DNA of 64,000 nucleotides from positions 17,700,532-17,764,531 of the forward strand of contig OX940871.1 of assembly GCA_954871525.1 (NCBI GenBank). The letters are read 5' to 3'. The notes under the pieces are model-generated. The model was not told the DNA's origin. It saw only the letters and a program-made list of their open reading frames with translations, and searched no databases. Below, piece after piece: positions 46,601-56,320 of this stretch (position 1 is the first letter of the stretch; each line of letters opens with the position of its first letter). The position numbers and the translations under genes were made by a program. The DNA is from Parietaria judaica (lineage: Eukaryota; Streptophyta; Magnoliopsida; Rosales; Urticaceae).

Positions 46601-47847
46601 ATGCCTTGAGCCGCCGCCACTCTCTCTTGACGCAATTACGTGTAACGATTCCGGGCTTTGATTTCTTGACCGAACTCTATGCCAATGACCCTTTTTTTTC
46701 AAGTATTGTGCAGCAACTTTCGGAGAGTTCAGACTCGGATTTCTCTTGGTCAGAGGGTTTTTTATATCACCGCGACAAACTGTGCATTCCGGACGGGAGC
46801 TTGCGTCTCCGAATCATTCGAGACCTTCACAACGAGGGTCATGTTGGGAGAGACCGCACATTACACCTCGTCTCCGCCTCTTATTTTTGGCCTACTTTAC
46901 GGCGAGATGTTGCCCGGTTCGTGGATCGATGTCGCACTTGCCATCTCGCCAAGGGAAAAGCGACTAATGCTGGGCTTTATTTACCGCTGCCCATTCCGAC
47001 TCAACCGTGGTCCGACGTGAGTATGGATTTTGTCCTCGGCCTTCCACGCACACAACGCGGTCATGATTCCATCTTTGTGGTTGTCGATCAGTTCTCTAAA
47101 ATGGCTCACTTCATCCCGTGCAAGAAAACTTCGGATGCTAGTCATGTGGCATCGCTGTATTTTCGCGAGGTTTACCGCCTACACGGTCTTCCAACCTCCA
47201 TCGTGTCCGATCGTGACACTCGTTTTCTAAGTCATTTTTGGCGTAGTCTGTGGCGCCTCGTACAAACCCGACTTGACTTTAGTACAGCTTATCACCCTCA
47301 GACGGATGGTCAAACGGAGGTCGTTAATCGTTCCTTAGGTGATTTACTACGTTGTTTGGTGGGCGACGCGCTCAAGTCGTGGGATCAAAAGCTTTGCCAA
47401 GCCGAGTTTGCCCACAACCATGCCGTGAACCGTAGTACTGGTTTCAGCCCATTCCACATTGTTTACGGTCTCATCCCCCGCTGCCCGCTGGACCTCGCTC
47501 CTGTTCCCGATCACACCCGAGCTCATGGTGACGCTGTGGATTTTGTCGAGCATATTCGGGAGACTCACCGGCAAACAGTGGTGAATTTGGAAGCCGCCAC
47601 TGCTCGCTACAAAGCTGCAGCTGATAGGAAACGTCGGCATGTGGAGTTCGACGTCGGTGATTTTGTTTGGGCGGTTCTCACCAAGGATCGTATTCCCGCG
47701 CATGAGTATAACAAGCTTAAGGCGAAGACAATCGGGCCCGTTGAGATAGTCGAGAAAATTAATTCTAACGCGTATCGCCTCAAGCTACCGAGCCACATTC
47801 ACACCGCGGACGTCTTCAACGTCAAACATCTCATTCCTTACACGTGA
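43633..47847 (+). CDS. Ty3-type gag-pol polyprotein, open
   Basis: The frame is open from 43567, inside the LTR, but the first ATG after the primer site is 43633 (MPAKRRPARETTMDED), giving 1404 residues. In that numbering: gag with AAAWWQQLRTRR near 140; CCHC knuckle C300, C303, H308, C313; protease DSGSGENV from D395; reverse transcriptase with YFDD at 737-740; RNase H D885 (HCDAS); integrase zinc motif ending C1100 and C1103; and integrase D1132, D1193, E1229 with the expected 35-residue spacing. It ends at ADVFNVKHLIPYT with no chromodomain. No stop or frameshift interrupts it, so the element may be able to move. Protease lacks the usual DSGAT form. Confidence 0.93.
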   Translation: MPAKRRPARETTMDEDPRRDENTGLRAQVELLTRQMAVTLQRLPAQHHDDDASDTESDTGNPFARDVERHVQALRPQDEALDNGRWESAFKVDIPEFHGGLKAEEFLDWLAATEEILDFKDVPEARRASLVATRFRGRAAAWWQQLRTRRTRLGKSKIESWSKLKKEMQEAFLPYNYVRTLYQSLQNLRQGTKSVSDYTTEFFMLVTRNDVNETEDQLVSRYVGGLRTSIQDFLNLFDPVTVSKAHQRALVIEAQQSRKRYSPNIAGPSTSSSAPSNHNNLNPTATLVPVPRIQPGTIRCYGCGEPGHRRSNCPKQSRPALFLDDTQAEFFGEPVFDEEPEVQDEIEEVSGDVGKSLMIRRNFFTPASPDDTWLRTNIFQSTCTISGKVCRFVIDSGSGENVVAEEVVKKLGLQTEKHPKPYKLAWIQTGTDVTVSKRALVSVSIGTTYKDDILCDIVSMDACHLLLGRPWQFDRHSTHDGLNNTYTFFFGGKKIGLLPSNPTTTLARRSTVRLLTRSEFEAEAAASDFVFALIGKPSLTNTAVPDIVQPLLDEFSDVFPDELPAQLPPLRDIQHHIDFIPEAQLPNRAHYPMSPVEHKELRRQVEELLAKGHIRESLSPCAVPALLIPKKDGSWRMCVDSRAINKITVRYRFPIPRLDDLLDQLSGARVFNKLDLKSGYHQIRIRPGDEWKTAFKTREGLYEWLVMPFGLSNAPSTFMRVMNQALRPFIGKYIVVYFDDVLIYSANIDDHIRHLREVLLVFRSHAFYAAVNKCVFATDSVIFLGYVVSAAGLAVDDSKVQAVASWPTPTTVTEIRSFHGLASFYRCFIPHFSTIMAPILDCIKSGRFHWNPEADEAFATVKHKLTTAPILVLPDFTQPFFVHCDASKVGIGAVLSQGGCPVAYFSEKLAGLKTRYNTYDVEFYAIVRAIHHWRHYLFHKEFILYTDHNALKHLGSQDKILARHASWIDFLQQFTFSIHHKAGVLNKVADALSRRHSLLTQLRVTIPGFDFLTELYANDPFFSSIVQQLSESSDSDFSWSEGFLYHRDKLCIPDGSLRLRIIRDLHNEGHVGRDRTLHLVSASYFWPTLRRDVARFVDRCRTCHLAKGKATNAGLYLPLPIPTQPWSDVSMDFVLGLPRTQRGHDSIFVVVDQFSKMAHFIPCKKTSDASHVASLYFREVYRLHGLPTSIVSDRDTRFLSHFWRSLWRLVQTRLDFSTAYHPQTDGQTEVVNRSLGDLLRCLVGDALKSWDQKLCQAEFAHNHAVNRSTGFSPFHIVYGLIPRCPLDLAPVPDHTRAHGDAVDFVEHIRETHRQTVVNLEAATARYKAAADRKRRHVEFDVGDFVWAVLTKDRIPAHEYNKLKAKTIGPVEIVEKINSNAYRLKLPSHIHTADVFNVKHLIPYT

Positions 47848-47894
47848 AATAACTCGGCCAACGGCGACGAACAGAATTCGGGGACGAATTCCCT

Positions 47895-47909
47895 TGACCC
47901 CGGGGAGAA
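47895..47909 (+). other. Polypurine tract region of the Ty3 element
   Basis: TTGACCCCGGGGAGAA abuts the 3' LTR; the GGGGAGAA part is the likely plus-strand primer. Confidence 0.6.
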
Positions 47910-48172
47910 TGATGTCGTATAGCAATTTCCTTCTTGATTACAGAGAATTTCCAGCCCTTATATGCATTTATTTACTCTTTATTTGCTTTATTTACTTTCC
48001 CCGATAAAACGATACTTATTACCACTTTTTTTTTGCTTCCTTTTTGGCTTCATGAGTTTGATTATATGTATTACGTATGAGATGAACCATTTTTCCAACT
48101 TTGTTTGAATAAGAAATCGACCTCCTTTGGTTAAGAGTGTTCATCATTTTCCCTGTTTCCGAATCTACATCA
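47910..48172 (+). repeat. 3' LTR of the Ty3 element
   Basis: Same ends as the 5' LTR; differences seen are in the T-run near 48030, at GGCTT/GGTTT, CCAACT/CCAGCT and TCATC(A/G)TTTT. Confidence 0.95.
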
Positions 48173-48366
48173 CATTCTATTTTTGGATCTTTGATTGAGT
48201 TATAGGGTGTAGAATATAATATGTTGTATATGCTAATATATAACATGTAATTATAAAAAACATGTCCGAAAAAAACGACAATACTTGTAAAATACAGACA
48301 AGACATACAACATTAGAAAATTTCCATTCGCAACTTCCACATTGAGTAATTAGTAGACGTGGGCGT

Positions 48367-49160
48367 GGCTCTAATACCACTTGTTGAAAAAAAAAAAAAA
48401 AAAAAGCGACGAATTTGTAATTTTAACTAGAAAGAATTTACACAATGAGACCAATGTATGATTTTTCGCTCTTTGCGTAATCAAATAGGGCAACGAAAAC
48501 AAGCAATCAATTCGGTAGAGTCAAGCTACACAATCTCAGGGGAAATTAATTAACGACACTGAATTTTAGCGAGGTAAAAACCTTCAATGCCGGGAATAAA
48601 AGTAACAGTACGAAATGGGAGTCTTCACGTGTGAGACTAACATCACCCAATTCTTGATATCGAAATCGAGTAATCAAGTTGGGGGAAAAGGCGATACATG
48701 TAAACCAGACAATTTTCATAATTGAGCCAATATACTATTTCCCTCTTTGTGTAATCAAATAGACGACATAAATAACCAAGCTTGCTTGGCCAAGTGGTAA
48801 CTCCACCACTCATCTATTCAAGAGGTCATGGGTTCAAACCCTCATGGGTCTCAAATGAGTTACCCCTTTACATTATTGTAAACTTGGCCAATAGTGCCAC
48901 ATGTTCTTACACTGAATATATCTAAGTCATGCGAGAGTGCATTGTAACCTTGGCCGATAGTGCCACCTCATTCAAAAAAAAATAATAGACGACATAAATC
49001 AAACAATCAATCAGTACAATCAAGCTATGCAAACTCATCATAAATTAATGATGATGAAACTTAACGTGAAAATCCCTTAAAACCGGGGGTAAATAACCGT
49101 AGGATACTTAAATCTTCCACTAATCAAATCAATAAGAGATACCGAATTCTTTTGCAGTAA
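48367..49160 (-). mobile_element. Degenerate LTR remnant(s) with a primer-site-like edge
   Basis: The minus strand reads TGGTATTAGAGCC at 48379-48367, one base off the tRNA-Met priming site, next to CAACA, an LTR-like end. To the right are two diverged copies of one sequence (about 48424-48680, and 48700-48773 continued at 49000-49150), sharing CTCTTTG(C/T)GTAATCAAATAG and CAATCAAT..GT...TCAAGCTA. The second copy is interrupted by a SINE. No coding remains. Confidence 0.5.
48774..48983 (+). mobile_element. tRNA-derived SINE with 16-bp target duplication
   Basis: The 210-bp element has a pol III A box (TGGCCAAGTGG, 48787-48797) and B box (GGTTCAAACCC, 48831-48841) spaced as in a tRNA. A non-tRNA body follows, in which CTTGGCC(A/G)ATAGTGCCAC occurs twice, then an A-rich tail. 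It is flanked by AATAGACGACATAAAT at 48758-48773 and 48984-48999, the long duplication made by LINE-type machinery. It is not a functional tRNA: the arms do not fold cleanly. Confidence 0.88.
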
Positions 49161-49434
49161 ACACCTAGAGGCATCACAACCATTGTTTTAAAAACCGGGG
49201 CGCGCTGCGGTTAGAACGCAAATTATACGTTTTTAAAGCGACACAATTAGCTGTCAATTTACTAAAAACCACAGGAAAATCACATGCCGTATAAAACTGC
49301 ATAAAAATTCATATAAGCCAAAATTCAATAACTTTTAATTAAATTTATTTACAACTTAAAAAAAATCATATATCTAACAGATATTTCTAGATACTATTAT
49401 TGTTAATCGATTTTGTGGTCTACCCACCAGTTGT

Positions 49435-49473
<39 letters not shown>

Positions 49474-49973
49474 AAAAAAAAAAAAAAAAACCCATCGATC
49501 TACCTCTTGCACTTGCGGTACACCTGTAAATTAGACTTGCGGTTGGATTTTGGTTCACTGGCATTGAACCTTGATCACAACAAATCTTAACAAAATGGGT
49601 GGAATGGAATAAATTTTTTTCCTCTATTTCAACTTTACCAATATAAATTTGGATAAATGAAGCAAATGCCCATTTGAAACACAACGTTTAAAAAAAATGA
49701 TCATTTCTAGTTTTGGCAGTAAAAATTACCATCTAAATAAAATGTAGACCATAATACCCTTATTTATTTTGACGTGCTATATTAGTGGAGAAGTTAAAAT
49801 ACTTTTTAAATTAATTAAATCAGTTATTTGCTCGAATAAAATTGTAAAAAACAAAACTGATTCTCCTTAATTATAGCAAAGAGATAACTACATCCTACTT
49901 ATCTTTCTATTTTAGAATAAAATCCCTATTAATCAAAATTTGAAATACGTATATCAGTTTCAATCATTCAGCC

Positions 49974-50004
<31 letters not shown>

Positions 50005-50095
50005 CCAATTTTAAACTGTAATTTAAAGTAAAACAATTATGTAAATAAATATACGAATCTTGTGACTTGTTCCTCTTTATCAATATAGAAATTAT
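49161..50095. other. Unassigned AT-rich sequence with microsatellites
   Basis: Contains a (TA)n tract at 49438-49471 followed by an A-run, and a (GT)n(TA)n tract at about 49975-50004. The 93-codon minus-strand ORF at 49403-49684 spans the TA tract and is not credible as a gene. Confidence 0.55.
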
Positions 50096-50207
50096 AAAAA
50101 ATGCCTATTATGTGTCATAGGTTTAAGAAAAATGCCCATGCGTGAGAGTAAAAAATACACACAGTGGGCATTTTTCTTAAACTTTTGACACAAAATAGGC
50201 ATTTTTT
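50096..50207. mobile_element. Small palindromic MITE
   Basis: About 48 bases on the left (AAAAAATGCCTATTATGTGT, then AGGTTTAAGAAAAATGCCCA) pair with the inverse on the right (TGGGCATTTTTCTTAAAC, then ACACAAAATAGGCATTTTTT), making a hairpin of about 112 bases. The family and target duplication are unclear. Confidence 0.6.
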
Positions 50208-50804
50208 AAAATAACTCTTATCAGTATTAATTTTGAATTTTTCTCCCTATTAATTAGTATTTTTTTTTAAATCAAATTATTTCTATGCATTTTTACGAAT
50301 TTTTAATTATATTTACATAACTATACTTTCGATTCTATATTTATGTCATTGTATTTACGATTTTGTATTTACAGTAAATCAATTTACACAATTTTAATAA
50401 AATTGGATTTATTAAACTGTACTATAGTTACAAATTTTCCATATAAGAATGAAATTGTCTTACGAGGTTAATTTTGTAACTAGATATACGAATCCGTAAC
50501 TATAAGTACAAAATTGTAATGGTAAATGTAATTATGAAATTATAATTTATAATTATAAACTTATAGTATTGCGTTACTTATACGTAATCACATATATATT
50601 TATGAAAATATGGATAATACAACAAAAATAACATATAAGTACGTGTAGTTATCTGAAAATATAGTTACGAAATTTCAATAAAACTGTATATATATAAAAT
50701 TGTAAATACAGTTACCAAAATTTTAATACTACTGTAAATAAAGCTGTAGTTATAAAACTGTAAATATAGTTACAACATTTCGCCAGAAAAAGCTACGTGC
50801 ACTC
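50208..50804. repeat. AT-rich degenerate repeats
   Basis: Words such as AAACTGTAAATATAGTTAC and its variants recur irregularly across 50320-50790. No gene is visible. Confidence 0.5.
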
Positions 50805-53556
50805 TGTTGGACATATATGTCCTTAAACAAGATATTTATCCATTTGTAAGAGATTATGACAAGTCGTTGAATAAAGATGATACTTATTATGTCAATCCTA
50901 TTATAGTTTCTAGTAGCGTAAAATAGAATGTTTGATTCCTTAGTTCATAAAGGATGCAATTAAGTTATTATTATCACAACAGAGTCGATGTGAGGAAGAA
51001 TTAATAATCATAATAAATGAACTTAAAACGTCCGCGACTTGATTAACTGGGTGGGACCCCATTAATCGTGTAAGGTTATTATTGTGACTAAGTGACAATC
51101 CTATTCTGGATTATGTGTGTGTGTCACACTCACTAGAAGTGCATTAAGTATGAAGTGTCTTCATGCTGGACTGGACCTGACTTAAACTCAAGAAGTTATC
51201 ATATCAGACCGTCACTGATAACTTGTAGTTGAGTCACAAAATGATGATAAAATGGATATTAGTTCTAAGTCCTGAGTGATCATGAGTCCGAGCTGCTGGC
51301 TTGATTGTTCTTTTATTTAACCGTTAAAGAACACAAGATATTACCGTTGTTCCCAAAACTATTATTTTGGGAACATGATAGTCAGTAGTAAGGATAGCTT
51401 GATCATAGACATGGGCATCACACAGCTCTCTTCAGACTCATGATGATTCCCTTGGTTGTCAGTGGTGAGAAGTGAGAGGTACCCGTGCGCAACTTATGAA
51501 TCGAAACCATAAGTGGGTTACTCATAATATTACTAGCTGAGTCAAGGATGAAAATGCATTGAGGGGCATTACGGTATAAACCGCCTGCTCATGTGTGGGT
51601 CATCAAGTGAAAGAACAATAATCGGTATTTGATTGAATCTAATGGACACCCTGTTGTTATAATGGAATAATATATATACCGTATCACTAAAGAGTGCACC
51701 CTCGGGTCTATAGTGGAATCACTTCGAGGTTTGACGAACAACTAGCAGTTCGTTGGAGCTTAAGTGATACGGGTCCATGGTCCCCAGGATAGCTCCGTAA
51801 CGGATAATACGTACGTGATTAAAATACATTCTGCATAATGTTTAATCATTTGGCTCGACTTATAAAATTTACAAGTCTGTGTCAGACGTCAGATAGTTTT
51901 ATCGTCAGCGTGGCAAAAGTATCATATTTTGGTACACGAAATTAACTGATAAAAAGAAAGTTAGAATTTAGATTTTCTAACAGCACCATGTTGTTGTAAA
52001 TTAAATTCTATGCAACTTTTCGTTTTGAACCAAGTCATTCAGATTACGGTTTGTGATTTATGGATTTTCTAAGTTTATGACTCGGTTCGATAAACTATGA
52101 AATTAAATCACATGTCACGAATTTAAATGATGGTGTGGCACCATGACATTTAATGTGTGATATTGAGATCAGGTTTTATTAATATAATTTAATTATTTGG
52201 ATTTAATTATTAATATCTAATTAATAATTAAAATATTTATATTAATAAATAAAAATATATATTTATATATTGTTACATCTGTAAATTCGAATTAGGATTT
52301 GGAGAATACAAACCCTAGCCAAATTCGAATATGAGAATAGGATATTTTATATTTGCGGCATAAGTACCTAATATTTTGGTATTTTGGCAAAACCCTAAAA
52401 TCAATTTAATCCATTGGATCGGTTATGATTTAATATCAACCGTTGGATTGAGATAATTAATTTAAACCCTAAAAGTAATTCGAAATAAAGCTTGGTGACC
52501 AAGTTTAGGTATTTCAAATTTGTTTAATTAATTGTGTCCGTTGGATCGTTTTTGAGATTTAATCTTTACCGTTGGATTAGAAATTATTTAATATTACATA
52601 TATATGATAATATAATTCGAATATAAATATTGATAAGAGTTCGAATTAGGGTTTTATGAAACCCTAGGGCATTTGACTTTATCCCTAATTGATTTGATTC
52701 ATTGGATTGGTTTTAGATTTATTTTTAACCATTGGATCTAGATAATCATAAACAAATTCGAATTTTAATATTTATATATATAATTCGAATTTTATTAATA
52801 TGATGATAAGATAAAATATTTTGATCTTATCATGTATTATTATTTAATTAAATCCCTGATTAATTATATCCATTGGATTTAGATGAGATTGAATCTGGAC
52901 CATTGGATTGAAATAATTAATCATATTTAAATTGATAATTTTGAATAAAGGGAGAGAAAATCTCCAAATCGGTTACCGCTTGAGCCTATAAATAGGAGGC
53001 TCATTCTACACATTTTTCACACCTTTCCCCAGAGCAAAAACTCGAGCTCTCCCTCTCTATCTAGGGTCTGCGCGTTTTCTGCTTCTGATCTCTCTTCTGG
53101 TTCGGCTTAGGAGATATTTTTCTCTGGTAGCTTTAAAAGAACCGTCAGTTAAATTTTGCGACGGAGTCCTGCCGGTGAAGCCCACGCTTCGGTATGAGGA
53201 GTCCAGGAGAATATCCCGGAAGATCACGGGAGTTTCCCTCAGCACCGGCGGAGCCCTGCCCAAGTCAGAACGCGCAGCCGGAATCGTCAATTGAGGTACG
53301 GCCTTATGCATTGGGTCAATAAATGCAACCATTTACTGCTTTCTATTTCCTATTCGACTATATTATTAATAATGATTATGAAATATTAAATTCGAAATAT
53401 TTATCAGATCTTAACGAAATGATTATTACCCGATATCCGTGTCGTCGGTCCGGTAACAAGTTTTACGCTTTAAAATAATTTTTGAAATGTTACCGGGACG
53501 CCTCGGAGGCTATTATCGTGGTAAGGAAGTCGGACTGATACTACATATTTCCAACA
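50805..53556 (+). mobile_element. Solo LTR, 2.75 kb, fullest copy of its family
   Basis: It begins TGTTGGACATATATGTCC and ends TATTTCCAACA, flanked by CACTC at 50800-50804 and 53557-53561. No primer site or coding region follows. A TATA box (GCCTATAAATAGGAGGC, about 52984) is kept, followed by a leader-like region shared with the other copies (GGTACGGCCTTATGCATTGG near 53296). Modules around CCATTGGATCGG and CCGTTGGAT recur between 52390 and 52910. It is the longest member here. The parent family (copia or a non-autonomous giant) cannot be decided without internal sequence. Confidence 0.92.
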
Positions 53557-54396
53557 CACTCTTCCAGACATCACCGCCACACGCACGCCGAAACCTGCAA
53601 TAAGAACTCGGAGCGGGTCTACTAGTCGTGGGAGAGCGGGTCGACCTCGCCGAGGATGTGGTGCGGGACGCTTCGGCGGTCGGCGATGGAGAACAGCAGA
53701 GAAAGATCAAAGCTTCGGCGGTCGGTACGGGACGACGACAACGCAACGGCGGCGATGACGCGACGGAAAAAGGATATGACTTGATAGACGGAGGCGACTG
53801 GGCGACGATGAGAAGACAACTACGGCAATTTTGTGAACGAGACCCACTTCTCCTCCTCCTCGCAACGGCCAGCATCGCGGCGACAGCCTCCGCGGCCACG
53901 ATCGCCTCATCGGCCGCCACGCTCACGATCGCCGAAGCAACGCCCAATGCCCCGCGCTCTCCGCCCGAATCCAGCGACGGCGGTCAATCCGAAATCAATC
54001 AAACGAACGAGTCGGCCAAAATTGCACCAAAATCAACAAACATGTAAGAAATCAAATGGATGAAAGACGCAGAGAGATTGTCTAGCTCGAAGACGCAGAG
54101 AGAGACGTGTGTGTGAGAGAAAGTCGTTGGAAGAGTAAATGAATTTGAATTTGAATTAATTATAAAATATTTTTAAAATTAAACATGATAATTAATGGCT
54201 GAGTCAACCGTCATAATTGATATTTTAATTTTTTTGAATTATAATATTAATAAATAAATCAAGCGAAAATTAAAAACTGTAATTAGGAATAAAATAGTCC
54301 AAAATAATTTATTAATGGGTATAAAATGGTTTTTTTGAAACTATGAGCATTTTTCATAAACTTTAGTGTTTTTTGGGCAGTTTGTGAGTTTTTATA
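53557..54396. other. GC-rich stretch with overlapping ORFs, no recognised gene
   Basis: From 53557 to about 54050 the sequence is strikingly GC-rich for this window. It is open on the plus strand at 53628-54047 (139 codons, ending Ser/Glu-rich) and on the minus strand at 53513-53947 (144 codons, with an Ala-rich SAIVSVAADEAIVAAEAVAA run). Neither has a domain I know. The minus-strand Ala-rich helix faintly recalls plant calmodulin-binding IQD proteins, but no IQ motif follows. The minus-strand frame runs into the LTR at 53556. It could be a gene fragment or a transduplicated piece. Confidence 0.3.
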
Positions 54397-54405
54397 TTAT
54401 TTTTA

Positions 54406-54989
54406 GGGTAAAATGTGGCTAATGTACCCAATGTTTTATTTTCTGCGGATTATGTACCCAATGTTTATTTTCGGCGGCTTATGTACCCAATGTTTGATCC
54501 GTTAGATATTTTTGGGTTTTCTGTCAGTTGACCGTTAGAGAGTTATCCTCCTCTGTATGTACTATTTTCGTAATTTTGACATAACTCACTCATTTTTTTT
54601 CCAAATTTTATGCACAACCTATGGTTGGAAAGATAAGAGATAGATATACAACTTTTATGTTTTAAGTTTTGTAAAATAAGTTTTTTAAAAATACAAAATT
54701 TCAACTACAACGTAAAACTGGACATTAGTTTAATGCAAAATATTTGTTTCGAGCAAATTTTAATATACTTAATGAGTGAGTTCATAAAATTTGGACAAAA
54801 AATGAGTGAGTTATGTCAAAAATACGAAAAGTGTACATATAGAGGAGGATAACTCTCTAACGGTCAACTGACGGAAAACCTAAAAATATCTAACGAATCA
54901 AACATCGAGTACATTAGCCGCCGAAAATAAACATTGGGTACATAATCCGCAGAAAATCAAACATTAGGTACATTAGCCGCAGTTTACCC
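54406..54989. mobile_element. Palindromic Mutator-like MITE with perfect 9-bp duplication
   Basis: The 584-bp element starts GGGTAAAATGTGGCTAATG and ends CATTAGCCGCAGTTTACCC, flanked by TTATTTTTA at 54397-54405 and 54990-54998. The arms pair for about 200 bases with few mismatches. Each arm contains TAATGTACCCAATGTTT-like words three times. It is non-coding; a transcript would be a long hairpin. Confidence 0.92.
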
Positions 54990-55106
54990 TTATTTTTATG
55001 TCACTTCCAAGTTCATTGTCGTTTACATGCTCATGTCTGTTTTCACCCATGATGTCGTTTCTCGGTGTTGCTTTTTTTTTTTTTTTGAAAGCCGGTGTTG
55101 CTTATT

Positions 55107-55953
55107 GGCCACGTTCACTTGGGTGTAATCGACCGTAATGGGTTGTAATCGTAATAAGTAAGTGCACTTATTACGGTGTTCACTTAAATACATTATCATA
55201 ACCGGTTGTAATCACAATTACAATGTAATCATAAAAGGTAATTTTGAAGTAATGGTCATTACAAAATCTCAACGTTGTAATCTTGATTACAATTCTCACT
55301 CCCTTTTTATCTTCCTAAATTAGCCTCTTAACTACCCACAACCCCTCTCTTCCACTATTCACGCGTAACCCACAGTTTTCTCTTTCTCTCTCACACTATC
55401 CCATTTTCACTCTATCTTTTTTTTTTTGTCTTTTCTCGTATTCGTTTCTTCTCTCAATAATCTATATATATAATTGCAATATTTATTAATCCACTAAAGC
55501 TATGCATATAAGTAACTATGCTGCATGATATTATAATTATAATTTATTAATATAATATTATTATTTATTTTGTAATCACAGTTATATCATAGTTTCATGT
55601 CTATAACATTCAAGCCATAGTGCCATACAATCCGTGTATATCGACATATTTATAACTGTATATCATATTAACATGTATATTTTAATAAATACGACTACAT
55701 TATTTTTAAAAATTACTGGTTTGTAAGTTATGCGTTTTTTTAACACAAAGGTTAAAGGGTATTTTAGTAAACCGTAATGGATTATATTTTAAAAAATATC
55801 ATTTAAAAAAATATATTGAGCATTCCTTTTTTCAATGTAGATGTTCAACTAAACGTAGTAATCGTTTACAATTACGATTACAATTACATTTTATTACGAT
55901 TACGTTTACGATTACAATTACGATTTAATAATTACATCCAAGTGAACGCTACC
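55107..55953. mobile_element. MITE with CGTTCACTTGG ends
   Basis: GGCCACGTTCACTTGGGTGTAAT on the left pairs with the inverse of ATTACATCCAAGTGAACGCTACC on the right. Next to both ends are runs of GTAATCGTAATTACGATTAC-type words. The middle (55330-55790) is AT-rich. A target duplication could not be fixed, so the superfamily is open. Confidence 0.65.
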
Positions 55954-56320
55954 TAAGTGTTTGTTTGCGTCCTTTTTTGTCTTCACTAACAAACTCTGTC
56001 GTTTTTTTTTTTACCGTTCATGTCGTTTTTCGTTCATTGTGATTTTGTTTGGGTTTTAAGGATAAGATAAAATAAGACCACCTTTCTTTTTTATGCATGT
56101 CGTAATCATACTTTAGAAAATTTAAAGACAAAATAATTTAGAAAGATTCATTTTACATCTTTTTAAAGAGTCAAAAGTCACACCGAACCTCTTTTATTTG
56201 CTTTTTCTTACCTAATTTGTAACAAATTCGATAACTAAGACTTTGACTTTTGAGTTGACTCCTTAATGTTAGCAAAATATCTCCAACAATAATTACAAGC
56301 ATATCAGTCTGAAGAAGTAC
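55954..56320 (+). other. Upstream region of the LRR gene
   Basis: AT-rich, with T-runs and no repeat recognised. A promoter is expected here but no convincing TATA box stands out. Confidence 0.35.

Larger units (their letters stand above)
43340..48172 (+). mobile_element. Complete Ty3/gypsy retrotransposon
   Basis: A 4833-bp element with two 263-bp LTRs, a primer-binding site, one long gag-pol frame and a purine tract, flanked by CATTC at 43335-43339 and 48173-48177. LTRs differ at four positions by eye (about 1.5 percent), so insertion is recent. Gene order is protease, reverse transcriptase, RNase H, integrase, as in Ty3 elements. The small size and short LTRs resemble Reina-type elements, but no chromodomain is seen; the clade is uncertain. 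It has the same orientation as PERK. Confidence 0.95.

Noticed and set aside
48779..48850. Possible tRNA gene
   Set aside because: A and B boxes are present but the stems do not pair, and an A-rich tail with a 16-bp target duplication shows it is a SINE.
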